From Acidobacteriota bacterium (GTDB taxonomy: Bacteria > Acidobacteriota > Blastocatellia > RBC074): 64,000 bases of DNA. Below are positions 40,547-50,575 of this stretch, one piece after another (position 1 is the stretch's first letter; each line of letters begins with the position of its first letter). The position numbers and the translations under genes were made by a program. The DNA lies in assembly GCA_018269055.1 (NCBI GenBank), contig JAFDVI010000004.1:503730-567729 (forward strand), in the 5' to 3' direction. The notes under the pieces were generated by a model. It searched no databases, was not told where the DNA came from, and worked only from the letters and a program-made list of their open reading frames with translations.

Positions 40547-42361
40547 ATGTCCTCTGACCTGATACCTTCGACGCAGCAAAATGTTTCGGAAACGTCACAA
40601 TCGGCTGACCGATTGCAGCGTTTAATCAACGACATGAGCGTTGAGTTCATCTCGATTCTGGACCTGGATACGTTGATTGATCGTGTCGCCCAACGGCTTC
40701 GACAGGTCATTGACTACAAATTTTTCAATCTGTTTCTGGTGGATGAAATTCGCGGCGGGCTGTTGTGGAAAAAAGCCGTTGGCTACAACCCTGATGACGT
40801 CGCCGCGCATGAAGTCATTCCGTTTGATTCCAGCATCGCATCAGCCGCCTGGCGCGAAGGTCAGACGATTAACGTTGGCGATGTCACGCAGGATTCGCGT
40901 TATTTGCCAATTGCTACACAAGATGGGTATCCGCCACGTTCGGAAATTGCCGTTCCGCTGATGCTGGTCCGCGAAAACAAAATCGTTGGCGTTTTGACGA
41001 TTGAAAGCGTGGAACCGAATTATTTTACGCGTGATCACGAACGGTTGTTGGGCGTGCTTGGCAATCAACTTGCCATCGCATTGGAACATGCGCGCGTGTA
41101 TGACGAATTGCGCCAGCGCGCCAAGGAAATGCGCACATTGATCGAAATCGGGCACGAGATCACGGCGATTTTGGACCTTGACCGCCTGCTCGATCACATT
41201 GCGCCGATGCTTGACCGGATCATCAGTTATGAATATCTGCTGGTCGGGTTGATTGACGAACCGCGCCAGGAACTGGTCTGGCACGTTGAGGAAGGATACG
41301 GCGTTTTGAAACAGGAACGCGCCAACCGGACTCCTGTGACGTATGGAGTCGTTGGGCGAGCCGTGCGCGAACGACGCACTCAAATTGTCGGAGATGTGTT
41401 GCGCGATCCGGATTACTTCGTCACGGACAATTGGCGCGAACAGGGGCAACGCTCCGAAATCGCCGTGCCGTTGATTTATGAAGATCGGGTGATTGGCGTA
41501 TTGGCGCTGGAAAGCGACCGGCAAAATGCGTTCAACGAATATCACGGACGATTATTGGAAAACATCGCCAACCCCCTGGCCATCGCCATCGTCAACGCGC
41601 GGTTGCACCAACAACACGTCGAGCGCGAACGGCGACTGGAACGCGAGATGTTGATGGCGCGCGATGTGCAACGCGCAATGTTGCCCGACCAGCCGCCGCT
41701 GAAAGGCTTCGAGTTGGCCGCAAGGCTGGAACCGGCGCTCAATCTGAGCGGTGATTTTTACGATTACATGATGCTGTCGCCGAACCGGTTGGGGTTGATG
41801 ATCGGCGACGTTGCCGGCAAAGGTGTTCGCGCGGCAATGGGAATGGCGGCCTCGCGAAGCATTTTGCGCAGCGTCGCTCGGCGCGGCGGCAGCCCGGCGA
41901 AAGTCCTGCGCGATGCCAATTTACGATTGCATCGCGATCTGGGAAAACAGTTGCTGCTGACGCTGGTGTACGGCGTGCTGGACGCCGACACCAAAATGCT
42001 GCATTACTGCAACGCCGGACACAATGCGCCGCTGCTGGTCAAAGCTTCGGGCAAATGGCGCGCGCTGAAAACCGGCGGATTGTTGTTGGGCGTGTTCGAC
42101 AAACAACAGTACAAAACCGAAACGATTCACCTGGAAAAAGGCGATTTGCTTTTCTTTTATACCGACGGCCTGGTCGAGGCTCACACTCCCCAACCGAACC
42201 GCGAAGATTTTGGCGAAGGCCGCATTCTGGAATTTTTGCTGAACAATCGTCACCTGAAAGCCGCTGCGTTGATTGATGCGTTGGTCAACCACATCAACGA
42301 ATTTACGGCGGGCGCTCACCAGCACGATGATATGACGTTGGTGGCGCTCAAGGTTTTGTAA
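40547..42361 (+). CDS. Two-GAF-domain PP2C/SpoIIE-type serine phosphatase
   Basis: 604 residues, soluble. Two GAF sensor domains (about 25-165 and 200-355) contain ASAAWREGQTINVGDVTQDS and a second related VRERRTQIVGDVLRD. A short coiled coil leads to a PP2C-like phosphatase (about 390-604) with NLSGDFYDYMML, GDVAGKGVRAAMGMA, FYTDGLVEAHTP and HDDMTLVALK, which supply the metal-binding acids. Such enzymes dephosphorylate STAS anti-sigma antagonists. Possible partner of the STAS/kinase pair at 18021-18831. Ligands of the GAF domains unknown. Confidence 0.92.
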   Translation: MSSDLIPSTQQNVSETSQSADRLQRLINDMSVEFISILDLDTLIDRVAQRLRQVIDYKFFNLFLVDEIRGGLLWKKAVGYNPDDVAAHEVIPFDSSIASAAWREGQTINVGDVTQDSRYLPIATQDGYPPRSEIAVPLMLVRENKIVGVLTIESVEPNYFTRDHERLLGVLGNQLAIALEHARVYDELRQRAKEMRTLIEIGHEITAILDLDRLLDHIAPMLDRIISYEYLLVGLIDEPRQELVWHVEEGYGVLKQERANRTPVTYGVVGRAVRERRTQIVGDVLRDPDYFVTDNWREQGQRSEIAVPLIYEDRVIGVLALESDRQNAFNEYHGRLLENIANPLAIAIVNARLHQQHVERERRLEREMLMARDVQRAMLPDQPPLKGFELAARLEPALNLSGDFYDYMMLSPNRLGLMIGDVAGKGVRAAMGMAASRSILRSVARRGGSPAKVLRDANLRLHRDLGKQLLLTLVYGVLDADTKMLHYCNAGHNAPLLVKASGKWRALKTGGLLLGVFDKQQYKTETIHLEKGDLLFFYTDGLVEAHTPQPNREDFGEGRILEFLLNNRHLKAAALIDALVNHINEFTAGAHQHDDMTLVALKVL

Positions 42362-42454
42362 AGCCGGTTTTTGCGAAAGCCGAATCGCTTTGCTATCTTC
42401 ACTTTCTAAATTTTCGAAAAATCATTCTTCTTCATACATTTGAAAGGTAAGCCC

Positions 42455-43390
42455 ATGGAAGCTGTAACCTCCACAGGCGCGGCGCATCCTTCTGTCGAAT
42501 CCATCGAAGCGCAGAGCTTTTCACCAGCGTTGACGCTAGGTGAAAAGCTGGCGGCATATTACGACCTGACCAAACCGCGCATCACGTTTCTGGTGGTGTT
42601 GTCTGCGTTAGCCGGATTCGCTATCGCTTCGCCATCGCCAATCAACTGGCTTGTATTCCTTCACACTGCGCTCGGCGTAGCGTTGCTGTCGAGCGGCATT
42701 TCCACGCTCAATCAATACTGGGAACGCGAATCTGACGGCTTGATGGATCGCACAAAATCCCGTCCGCTGCCTTCCGGCAAACTGACAGGAAATGGAGCTT
42801 TGGCATTTGGCATTGCGATTTCTGTCCTTGCCGAAGTGTACTTGGCATGGCTGGTCAATCCGCTGACGGCAGCGTTTGGCTTTGTAGCGCTGACCAGTTA
42901 CCTGTTTCTGTACACGCCGCTGAAAACGCGGACGCACTGGTGCACGTTCATCGGGGCATTTCCCGGAGCTTTGCCGGTCGTGCTCGGCTGGACAGCGGCG
43001 CGTAACGAAATCGGCCTGGAAGCGGCAGTTTTATTCGGCATCATGTTTTTCTGGCAATTCCCGCACTTCCACGCCATCGCGACGATGTACCGCGAAGATT
43101 ATTCCAAAGCCAGCATCCGTATGCTCCCAGTCATTGAACCAGATGGTAAATCCACGGCTCGGCAAATCGTTGGCTACACGGTTGGCTTGGTAATCATTAG
43201 CGTCCTGCCGACCTTGCTCGGCTTCTCCGGTTGGATTTATTTTGCCGGAGCCGCCGTGCTCGGAGGCTGGTTTCTCCACGCCAGCCTGACCACGGCCAAG
43301 CAAATGACTCGTGAACAAGCGAGGCATCTACTGAAAGTTTCGGTGATGTATTTGCCGCTGTTGCTGGGGTTGTTAGTAGTCAACAGTTAG
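42455..43390 (+). CDS. ctaB: Protoheme IX farnesyltransferase (heme O synthase)
   Basis: 311-residue polytopic UbiA-family prenyltransferase that makes heme O for terminal oxidases. ATG 42455 has AAAGG upstream. The first Asp-rich motif lies in NQYWERESDGLMDRTKSRPL, and the second region is YTPLKTRTHWCTFIGAFPGA. Eight or nine membrane helices are evident. No other cytochrome oxidase gene is present nearby, so it stands alone here. Confidence 0.93.
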   Translation: MEAVTSTGAAHPSVESIEAQSFSPALTLGEKLAAYYDLTKPRITFLVVLSALAGFAIASPSPINWLVFLHTALGVALLSSGISTLNQYWERESDGLMDRTKSRPLPSGKLTGNGALAFGIAISVLAEVYLAWLVNPLTAAFGFVALTSYLFLYTPLKTRTHWCTFIGAFPGALPVVLGWTAARNEIGLEAAVLFGIMFFWQFPHFHAIATMYREDYSKASIRMLPVIEPDGKSTARQIVGYTVGLVIISVLPTLLGFSGWIYFAGAAVLGGWFLHASLTTAKQMTREQARHLLKVSVMYLPLLLGLLVVNS

Positions 43391-43410
43391 ACAATAAAAC
43401 ATCTCTGCTT

Positions 43411-43764
43411 ATGAACATCGCTGAGGTCTTGCTAGATACTGCAGTTGAAGACAATCGCCTATTGATTGCGATTCAGGACCAAGGAGATGATCTTACCAAG
43501 CCACGCGATTTGGATTTTTTCCTTTATGCTAAAACAAAGGAACGGGCGACGCTCGTAGCGGACTTCATTACTGACAATCGCTATGGTCGCCCGTTTGTTC
43601 AAAGCTACCCCAAAAACGATGAAAGCCTAACGTGGCGTATCAAAGTTACGATTCACGCCCCTTTAGCCGAAAATGTTGTTCATACACTTTCGGCCTTCTT
43701 TGCTTGTCTTTCTCAAATTTACGACCTTGATTACGATGGGTGGGAAACAAGCATAGAAAAATAA
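43411..43764 (+). CDS. RraB-like protein (ribonuclease E inhibitor family)
   Basis: 117-residue protein resembling the RraB family: DLTKPRDLDFFLYAKTKERA, RIKVTIHAPLAENVVHTLSA and the C-terminal LDYDGWETSIEK. RraB proteins bind RNase E and modulate its activity. An RNase E target cannot be confirmed from this window. It starts 20 bp after ctaB and converges with the aminotransferase, whose stop is 9 bp away. Otherwise an uncharacterised small protein. Confidence 0.75.
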   Translation: MNIAEVLLDTAVEDNRLLIAIQDQGDDLTKPRDLDFFLYAKTKERATLVADFITDNRYGRPFVQSYPKNDESLTWRIKVTIHAPLAENVVHTLSAFFACLSQIYDLDYDGWETSIEK

Positions 43765-43773
43765 CTTCTTCAA

Positions 43774-45144
43774 TTATTTCCCAACCATTTCCAATGCTTC
43801 ATCAATTGTTTTGACCGCAAAGTCACATTGATCCCGGTCAATCACCAGCGGAGGCGACAGCCGGATCGTGCTCTGGCCGCAGCCAAGCGTAATCAAGCCG
43901 CGTTTGAAGCATTCCAGTTCGACCTGATGTTGGGCTTCGGCGTGCGGTTCTTTGGTCGCGCGGTCTTTGACCAGTTCGATGCCGATCATCAAGCCTTTGC
44001 CGCGAACATCGCCGATGATCGCGTGTTTGTCTTTTAGCGCGGTCAATCCTTCCAGCAAATACGCCCCCATCTTCGCGGCGTTTTCAATCAAACCGTCTTC
44101 CAGCAATTCCAGCGTCGCCAGCGAAGCCGCAATTGCCACTGGATTTCCTCCAAAGGTCGAAGCGTGCGCGCCCGGCGACCAATTCATCAGATCGGCGCGG
44201 GCAATCGTGGCGCTCAAGGGTAAGCCCGAAGCGATGCCTTTGGCAGAAGTCAGAATGTCCGGCACGAAATCAAAATGCTCCGACGCGTACATTTTGCCCG
44301 TGCGTCCGAAGCCGGATTGGACTTCGTCGGCAATGACCAGAATGCCGTGCCGGTCGGCAATTTCGCGGAGCGTTTGCAGAAACGACGCTGGCGGGACAAC
44401 GTAGCCGCCTTCTCCTTGAATTGGTTCCACCACGATGGCGGCGCATTCATCAGCCGGAATGGTGGTTTTGAAGAGTAGGTCTTCAATGACGCGCGCGCAG
44501 TGCGGGCCTTTTGCTTCTTTCGCGCCGCAGGTTTCCTGCGTCAGGTTGTACGGGCACCGATAACAATTGGCGTAGGGAATGTGCGTCACGTCCAAGGCTT
44601 GCGGGCCAAAGCCTGCGCGCTGTTTGGACTTGCTGGCGGTCAACGACAGCGCGCCCATCGTGCGACCGTGAAAGGCTCCGAAAAACGCGATCAGCTTTTG
44701 CCGCTGCGTCGAATACATCGCCAGTTTGACTGCGCCTTCGACAGCTTCCGCGCCGGAATTTCCGAAGTGAACTTTCTTGGGATTATTGCCGGGCGCAACT
44801 TGATTCAGTTTTTCGGCAAGTTGCGGCAACTGCGGAAAGTAATAATCCGCCGAACAGACGTGCAGAAAATCATCCACTTGTTTTTTGATGGCTTCGATCA
44901 CGTGCGGATGCGCGTGGCCCGTCGAACATACGGCGACTCCGGCGTTGAAATCCAGGAAGATATTGCCGTCCACGTCTTCGATCATGGCGCCTTTTGCGCG
45001 TTTGACGACCAACGGATACGGGCGCGTGTATGACGGCGAAATGAATTCGGCATCGTGCGCGACGACTTGCTGCGCCACAGGGCCGGGCAATGCGGTTTTG
45101 ATTGCGGGAAGTTTTGCGACCTTCAATTCTGCTGTGCCTTGCAT
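43774..45144 (-). CDS. Class III aminotransferase (acetylornithine/4-aminobutyrate type)
   Basis: 456-residue PLP-dependent transaminase. The cofactor Asp is in VIADEVQSGFGRTGKM near 255-270 and the PLP Lys in TSAKGIASGLPLSA near 290. N-terminal motifs FLDFNAGVAVCSTGHAHP and FGNSGAEAVEGAVKLA are typical. It is of the length of the 4-aminobutyrate (GabT) and acetyl-lysine group; the amino donor cannot be fixed. The segment CYRCPYNLTQETCGAKEAKG is an insertion seen in a subgroup of these enzymes. Stands alone. Confidence 0.9.
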   Translation of the reverse strand: MQGTAELKVAKLPAIKTALPGPVAQQVVAHDAEFISPSYTRPYPLVVKRAKGAMIEDVDGNIFLDFNAGVAVCSTGHAHPHVIEAIKKQVDDFLHVCSADYYFPQLPQLAEKLNQVAPGNNPKKVHFGNSGAEAVEGAVKLAMYSTQRQKLIAFFGAFHGRTMGALSLTASKSKQRAGFGPQALDVTHIPYANCYRCPYNLTQETCGAKEAKGPHCARVIEDLLFKTTIPADECAAIVVEPIQGEGGYVVPPASFLQTLREIADRHGILVIADEVQSGFGRTGKMYASEHFDFVPDILTSAKGIASGLPLSATIARADLMNWSPGAHASTFGGNPVAIAASLATLELLEDGLIENAAKMGAYLLEGLTALKDKHAIIGDVRGKGLMIGIELVKDRATKEPHAEAQHQVELECFKRGLITLGCGQSTIRLSPPLVIDRDQCDFAVKTIDEALEMVGK

Positions 45145-45364
45145 AAGTTTGTACCTCTAATCGGTTTGGAAATGAATGGACAACGCCGCAACTGCTCAGG
45201 ACACAAATCCCATGCAATTTTGATTACGGCAAAACTGGTTTGCGATTGGCTGAAAACGGACGGGCACTAATCCGCGAAGAGGTCTTTGCGAGAGAGAAGC
45301 GGGACGTGTTGAGAGATAAAAAGTGAAGTCGGTTTCATACGTTAAAGTGGAGCCGGCGCAGGAA

Positions 45365-46765
45365 TTATTTCCTGCGCCAGCGCAAGCCGTCTTTTGTGTC
45401 TTCCAGCAGGATTCCCATCTCGGTCAGTTGATCGCGAATTTCGTCCGAACGAGCGAAGTTTTTCGCCTTTCGCGCGGCCTGACGTTCGTCAATCAAGGTC
45501 TGAATTTCGGAATCGAGCATTTCTTTTTTGGCTTCGCCGAAAATGGCAAAGACCGAATCGAATCGGTCAATTGCCCCAAGCAGAACGGATTTGTCTGCGG
45601 ATTTGATCGCGCCAGCGGCCATCGAAGAATTGGTTTCGCGAACGAAATCGTGAACGGCAGCCAATGCTTCGGCGGTGTTCAAGTCATCATCCATCGCGTC
45701 TTCAAACCGTTTCAACGACAGTTCGGCCATTCGGGCAATCGCGGGCGTCGAACCTTCCTGCGGCTGTACCTCTGTCAGACGCTGCTTGAAATCATTCAGC
45801 CGAGCCACAGTGCTCTCGGCACCGCGCAAACCTTCGAGCGTGAAGTTCAACTGCTTGTGATGCGGCGCAGACAACAACAGATATCGAATTGCGCGCGGGG
45901 TGTAGCCCTTTTCAACCAGGTCGCGGAACGTGAAATAGTTGCCCAAACTCTTGGACATCTTCTGCCCTTCGACCATCAGGAATTCTGCGTGAACCCAATA
46001 TCGCACAAATGGTTTTCCGGTTGCGCCTTCGGATTGCGCAATTTCGTTTTCGTGGTGCGGAAATACCAGATCAATTCCGCCAGCGTGAATGTCAAAGGTT
46101 TCGCCCAGCGATTTCATGGACATTGCCGAGCATTCGATGTGCCAGCCGGGTCTTCCCTTCCCTAAATCCGTTTCCCAAAATGGCTCGCCGGGTTTGGCGG
46201 CTTTCCATAGCACGAAATCGCGTGCGTTTTCCTTGGCTTCGTATTCGTCGGAATCCACGCGTTCGCTCGCTCCGACAACGTTTCCCTCGAATTTCACTTT
46301 TGAAAGTTTGCCGTATCCGTCAAAGGTGTTGATGCGAAAATACGTCGAACCTTCGGACTCGTAGGTGTGTCCGTTGGCGTTCAGCCGTTTAATGATCTCA
46401 ATCATCTCCGGAATGTGGTCTGTGGCGCGCAGGATTTCTTCGGGGCGTTCGGCGCCGAGCGCATCGAAATCTTCAAAAAAGTAGTTTGTGAAAACTTCGG
46501 TGTAATCGCGCAAGGTCTGCCCCTTCTCGATGGACTTGCGAATGATCTTGTCGTCAACATCCGTGATGTTCATCACGTGATGGACTTGGTAGCCCTTAAA
46601 TTTCAAGTAGCGCCGCAACAGATCGGCAAACAAAAACGTCCGGAAATTTCCGATGTGTGCAAAGTCGTGAACCGTCGGTCCGCAAACGTATAAGCGGACG
46701 TTGTTATCTTCCAGCGGTTTGAACTCTTCGACACGGCTTGTCAGTGTGTTGTATAGCTTCAGCAT
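45365..46765 (-). CDS. cysS: Cysteinyl-tRNA synthetase
   Basis: Charges tRNA-Cys; 466 residues from ATG 46765 (a TTG at 46789 is less likely). The class I HIGH motif appears as [19 protein letters not shown], with the zinc Cys at its start; the other zinc ligands are in [11 protein letters not shown] and [16 protein letters not shown] is present as [11 protein letters not shown]. The anticodon-binding domain is C-terminal. Complete and normal in length. Confidence 0.97.
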   Translation of the reverse strand: MLKLYNTLTSRVEEFKPLEDNNVRLYVCGPTVHDFAHIGNFRTFLFADLLRRYLKFKGYQVHHVMNITDVDDKIIRKSIEKGQTLRDYTEVFTNYFFEDFDALGAERPEEILRATDHIPEMIEIIKRLNANGHTYESEGSTYFRINTFDGYGKLSKVKFEGNVVGASERVDSDEYEAKENARDFVLWKAAKPGEPFWETDLGKGRPGWHIECSAMSMKSLGETFDIHAGGIDLVFPHHENEIAQSEGATGKPFVRYWVHAEFLMVEGQKMSKSLGNYFTFRDLVEKGYTPRAIRYLLLSAPHHKQLNFTLEGLRGAESTVARLNDFKQRLTEVQPQEGSTPAIARMAELSLKRFEDAMDDDLNTAEALAAVHDFVRETNSSMAAGAIKSADKSVLLGAIDRFDSVFAIFGEAKKEMLDSEIQTLIDERQAARKAKNFARSDEIRDQLTEMGILLEDTKDGLRWRRK

Positions 46766-46850
46766 CTTGATGGCAGTTTTCACAGTCAAAATTTGATTTC
46801 ATCCAACCAGAAAGGCAGTTTATTGAAGCAATTGCAAAATTTCAAACTTC

Positions 46851-46890
46851 AAAAAAATTGCCTCGCGCGTTGTTACAACGCGCGAGGCAA
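46851..46890 (-). terminator. Strong intrinsic terminator of the cold-shock gene
   Basis: A perfect 15-bp stem (46858-46872 with 46876-46890, core GCCTCGCGCG/CGCGCGAGGC) with a 3-nt loop is followed on the minus strand by seven Ts (46851-46857). It begins 26 bp past the stop of the cold-shock gene. Confidence 0.92.
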
Positions 46891-46916
46891 GGATTGATTT
46901 TCTGGAATGGTGAAGC

Positions 46917-47132
46917 CTATTGCACAGCGGTGACTTTTTCAGCCTGTTTGCCTTTTGGCCCCTGCACCAACTCATATTCGACTAATTGGCCTTCGTCGAG
47001 AGTCTTAAACCCATCCATGTCTATTGCCGAATAGTGGACGAAAACATCGCCACTTCCGTCGGGTTGTTCAATAAAGCCGTAACCTTTTGCGTTATTGAAC
47101 CATTTAACTTTGCCTTGTTTCTTCTCTGCCAT
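46917..47132 (-). CDS. Cold-shock protein (CspA family)
   Basis: 71-residue single cold-shock domain that binds single-stranded RNA and DNA. The nucleic-acid binding motifs are KGYGFIEQ (RNP1) and DVFVHYSAI (RNP2), with [10 protein letters not shown] at the N terminus. The gene has a very good ribosome site (AGGAGGT, 8-base spacing), an apparently long leader and a strong terminator, as expected for an abundant, post-transcriptionally controlled protein. Confidence 0.96.
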   Translation of the reverse strand: MAEKKQGKVKWFNNAKGYGFIEQPDGSGDVFVHYSAIDMDGFKTLDEGQLVEYELVQGPKGKQAEKVTAVQ

Positions 47133-47576
47133 GGTGAAATACCTCCTGGGGTTAAACGAAATAACGAATCCGTCGTCGCGATTGATGACAATTCGCTGGG
47201 TTGGTAACTCCCGCGTGCCTGGGGCGCTTTACGCTCGCTTCCGAAGCTCACACCAACTTCAGGGACAAACTTCATTGAGGAAGCTGATGCCTGGGTGTTT
47301 GCGGGCAAAAGGCCAATCCAAAGATCTCTGTCAAAAAGTCAAAAACCGCTACTGAAACCAGTAAACAGACCTACAGGTTTCAACAGCGGCCGCAGCTAAA
47401 AGACATACTTTGGTGGTTGACACAACAAAACTACTGTTATTCGCATTTGCTACAAATTGTTTTTTTGAGTGCGTCAGAAATTGACGCCATGATGAACGGT
47501 GCGCATCCTACTGAACGACTTTTTTACTGTCAAGGCTGTGAAATGAATTTGGGCTAAGACCGGCAAATCTTTATTC
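47133..47576 (-). promoter_or_regulatory. Leader/promoter region of the cold-shock gene
   Basis: The 444 bp upstream of the cold-shock start hold no supported gene. AGGAGGT at 47141-47147 is a full-strength Shine-Dalgarno. A TTGACA on the minus strand near 47333-47338 has no convincing -10 at 17 bases, so the promoter is not fixed. If transcription begins there, the leader would be about 170-180 nt, as in cspA-type mRNAs. A leader RNA switch is inference. Confidence 0.4.
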
Positions 47577-48146
47577 TCAAGAGAATTGGCTGTCTTGGCC
47601 ATGAATTGCGCCGGAATCGGCCTGAAACTGGCTCTTGCGCATTACGTAATAAATTGCGGGCAAGCCGTTTAGGTTCACGGTGCACAGAAATTTCATCCCT
47701 AGTCTTTCCATCACCTTAATCGAGGCGATATTGGGAGGATCGGCGCCAGCGTAAATTCGCTCCAGGCGAAGCTGTTGAAATCCATATTGCAGAATCGCTT
47801 CAGCGGCTTCTGTGGCCAGTCCTTTTCCCCAATAATCGGGTAATAGGCCGTATAGCACCTCGACTTCCTGATAATTCGATTCAGGAAGCCGAAAATGCCT
47901 TAACCCGGCAAATCCTGCGATACGGAATGATCCCTTCAGATTGAGCATCCAGAATCCCAATCCAGATTCGGCAAAACTTTGCAAACTGTTTTCGACGATT
48001 GCGACGACTGTATCGCGAGGAATGACCAAATCATCCCAGAGATATTTACGCACTTCAGGTTCCGTCCACATCCGATGCAAATCATCAACATCAGATCGCT
48101 GAAACGGCATTAACCGCAACCGACTTGTCTGAAGCCGAACATCCAT
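47577..48146 (-). CDS. GNAT-family N-acetyltransferase (RimJ/RimL-like)
   Basis: 189 residues from ATG 48146 (MDVRLQTSRLRLMPFQRSDV), where the fold begins; an upstream start would add 29 unrelated residues. The acetyl-CoA binding segment is near LLPDYWGKGLATEAAEAIL, and FQQLRLERIYAGADPPNIAS and VMERLGMKF match the RimJ/RimL pattern. Acceptor could be a protein N-terminus or a small molecule. No linked gene suggests which. Confidence 0.88.
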   Translation of the reverse strand: MDVRLQTSRLRLMPFQRSDVDDLHRMWTEPEVRKYLWDDLVIPRDTVVAIVENSLQSFAESGLGFWMLNLKGSFRIAGFAGLRHFRLPESNYQEVEVLYGLLPDYWGKGLATEAAEAILQYGFQQLRLERIYAGADPPNIASIKVMERLGMKFLCTVNLNGLPAIYYVMRKSQFQADSGAIHGQDSQFS

Positions 48147-48536
48147 AAGGTGACAATCATTGGATTCAAGCGATTCAGATTCGTAAATCCGGGAGGATAA
48201 AAAAATGGCGGTGGGATTCAAATCGAATTCCACCGCTCCGAGGGCTTTGCTGGGATGAAAACTCTAAAGACCAAAAGGAGGAAACTTGATAAGTACTTGA
48301 TTCTGGGAATAAGTCGAAAATGTTTGATACTCAATTGACTTAGATAATGCGGCCAAGACATGAGCAATTTCAATGCCGCGGCACTTCGGCGCGAGCGTCG
48401 CCATTTAACATCTTCATTTTCCAATAACTTAATTTTTCGCCAGGAAATCCCCAATCGCCGAAATGATCGAAACACTGGATTTTTATCCATTTTTTCGGAG
48501 ATCAATAAGGATGAGCTTGCCGGAAAGCCGGGATGA
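48147..48536. other. Intergenic region with no supported gene
   Basis: The 390 bp between the GNAT and glycosyltransferase genes contain a minus-strand open frame but it has no family resemblance, signal or good ribosome site. No repeat, hairpin with T tract or promoter of clear quality was found. GGAGG at 48280 is not followed by a usable frame. Confidence 0.4.
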
Positions 48537-50144
48537 TTATGATTGCTCACGCATAAACAGGGCTGGAATTGTTTTGAGAATAATCTTCAAATCCAGCCAG
48601 GGCGACCAATTTTCGATGTAGTAAATATCCAACTGCACCATCTGCTGAAAGGAAAGACGGTAACGACCACTCACCTGCCATAACCCCGTCATACCGGGTT
48701 TTACGTCCAAGCGTTTGCGGTGCCAGGCTTCATAACATTCAACTTCATACGGGATTGGTGGACGCGGTCCGACCAAACTCATTTCGCCTCGGAACACATT
48801 GAACAATTGCGGTAATTCATCCAGACTGGTTTGCCGAAGCCACTTGCCAATGCGTGTTAAGCGGGAATCGTTGATGTATTTGTAGCTAGGTTCATCTTTT
48901 GTCCCGAGATTGATCTTGCCTTGTTTTTTGATGGCGCGTTGCATGTATTCCCGATGGTTTTCGTCAACATCGACATCATTGAGCATCGAGCGGAATTTAT
49001 AGAGCAGGAAAATGTGCCCATCCATTCCAACCCGTTCCTGCCGGTAAAAAACAGGCCCGTGTGATTCCAGCTTAATCGCCAAGGCAATGACAAACCACAA
49101 TGGAGCCGTCACGAACAAAATCAACGTGCTGACCAGGACGTCTATCGAACGTTTGAACAATCGAACAGCTCCCGAAAGAGGTTCTTCGAACAATCGCACC
49201 ATCGGAACCGCGCCAAGTTGTTCAACATAAGTTTTCCGTGGAATGCAATTGAGCAAGTTGGGCACAACGCGAAACGCCACGCGCGCACCCCGACCGCATT
49301 TGACCATGGTGTCAAATAGCATCCGAGTTGGAATTTCAGGGTCCGTAATCAACACCTCTCCGATTCCATACAGCCTGATGAAAAGGTGCATTTCGTCATA
49401 CCGTCCCAGGGTAGGCCAATGCTGCAATGCTTCGCTTTTTGGCGGAGTTCCGTCCGAAGTGACGAATCCTACGACCCGGCGACCAAGTTTCGGATCGTGA
49501 GCGATTTCGTTGACGCACATTTCCGCGACGCCGTTGGAACCGACGATCAGAATGGGAATAACGTTGATATGACGACGGCGATAAAATGTTTGAAGGCTGC
49601 GCAAACCGGTTCGATACCCAAGCGATACCGTCAAATTCAGAAGAAAAAATAGAATGAAAATGATTCGTGAATACGAAAACGCCGAATAGGCAAATCCACC
49701 CCGGTAAAAAAACGCGATCATCGTCAACAGCAAAGCACCGATTGAAATAGCCTTGAAGAGGTTGATGAAATCTTCACTGAAAGAAAACTCGCCCCGTACG
49801 CGGTACAACCCGCGATACCAAAACGTTGCCACCTGGATGAAAGGTACAAAGTAAAGCACGCTCAAGTAAGGCGCATAATGCAATTGAAACCCTGATGGCA
49901 ATCCAATCGCCACTGAGCCAAGCTGCCATTCTCTCCAAATCAACAGCGATTTTTCCGGATGTCGTAACCAGAAAGCCAGCATGAACAATATTCCTGCCAA
50001 CACCCCGTCAAAGACCACCAACAATCCAGTGATGATTTTGATGGAAGGTTCGCTCAACGGCAAAATGCGCGGTAGCGTTTGATTCGGAACCTGTTTTTGG
50101 GTGGCGGAAAAAGCTTTGCTATTTGGTGATGAAAGAGACGACAT
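48537..50144 (-). CDS. Exopolysaccharide polyprenyl glycosylphosphotransferase
   Basis: 535 residues from ATG 50144, which has GAGG five bases upstream; longer starts (ATG 50168, TTG 50240) are possible. Four or five N-terminal membrane helices and a CoA-binding-like domain are followed by a membrane helix and the catalytic sugar transferase domain: QERVGMDGHIFLLYKFRSML, SLDELPQLFNVFRGEMSLVG, PRPPIPYE and KPGMTGLWQVSGR. It transfers a sugar-1-phosphate to undecaprenyl phosphate, the first step of exopolysaccharide assembly. No other polysaccharide genes lie beside it, so it may be a dispersed initiator. Confidence 0.92.
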   Translation of the reverse strand: MSSLSSPNSKAFSATQKQVPNQTLPRILPLSEPSIKIITGLLVVFDGVLAGILFMLAFWLRHPEKSLLIWREWQLGSVAIGLPSGFQLHYAPYLSVLYFVPFIQVATFWYRGLYRVRGEFSFSEDFINLFKAISIGALLLTMIAFFYRGGFAYSAFSYSRIIFILFFLLNLTVSLGYRTGLRSLQTFYRRRHINVIPILIVGSNGVAEMCVNEIAHDPKLGRRVVGFVTSDGTPPKSEALQHWPTLGRYDEMHLFIRLYGIGEVLITDPEIPTRMLFDTMVKCGRGARVAFRVVPNLLNCIPRKTYVEQLGAVPMVRLFEEPLSGAVRLFKRSIDVLVSTLILFVTAPLWFVIALAIKLESHGPVFYRQERVGMDGHIFLLYKFRSMLNDVDVDENHREYMQRAIKKQGKINLGTKDEPSYKYINDSRLTRIGKWLRQTSLDELPQLFNVFRGEMSLVGPRPPIPYEVECYEAWHRKRLDVKPGMTGLWQVSGRYRLSFQQMVQLDIYYIENWSPWLDLKIILKTIPALFMREQS

Positions 50145-50575
50145 TTCTGCCTCGATCCTCAAACTCATGGATTTATGAAGGGGAAACGCGCGAGCGATCT
50201 TACGGCAAGCGGGATATAGCTTCAACACCGCTTTTTTCAAAATAACAAGTTTTGATTTGTGTAGATTCGCAAAGTCAAGAGGCCGATTTAATCTCTCGGC
50301 TACGCATTGAGAAAATTCAGGTAGGCCAGTAGCGGAAACGTCAAATGGAAGGACAGGTCATGGAGGTTGCGGTCAATTACGAAACGTATAAAGAGGTGTC
50401 CTCAATGCGTAGCGCGAGAGCAGGTTGGGAACACATGCCGTGTTCGCCAATTTCATTGCGCGCAGATAACGGCGCTGTAAAACAATCTGCGCGATCAAAC
50501 TCAAAGAACTTGGTACTTCACAAGCGCATCTGGTTCTTCTTCAACTCGAAAACTCATCCCAACAAAGATGCGCTG
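50145..50575. other. Intergenic region between pilin and glycosyltransferase genes
   Basis: 431 bp without a supported gene. Immediately past the pilin stop, AGCGCATCT (50523) and AGATGCGCT (to 50574) form a perfect 9-bp stem with a 34-nt loop but no T tract, so it is only a weak terminator candidate. A plus-strand open frame near 50345 has no similarity to any family. Confidence 0.4.

Noticed and set aside
47333..47338. TTGACA as a cold-shock gene promoter
   Set aside because: No acceptable -10 lies at 16-18 bases, so it is mentioned only as a possibility.
48218..48550. 110-residue minus-strand frame upstream of the GNAT gene
   Set aside because: No recognisable family, no signal peptide, unusual composition and no ribosome site. 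Left as intergenic.
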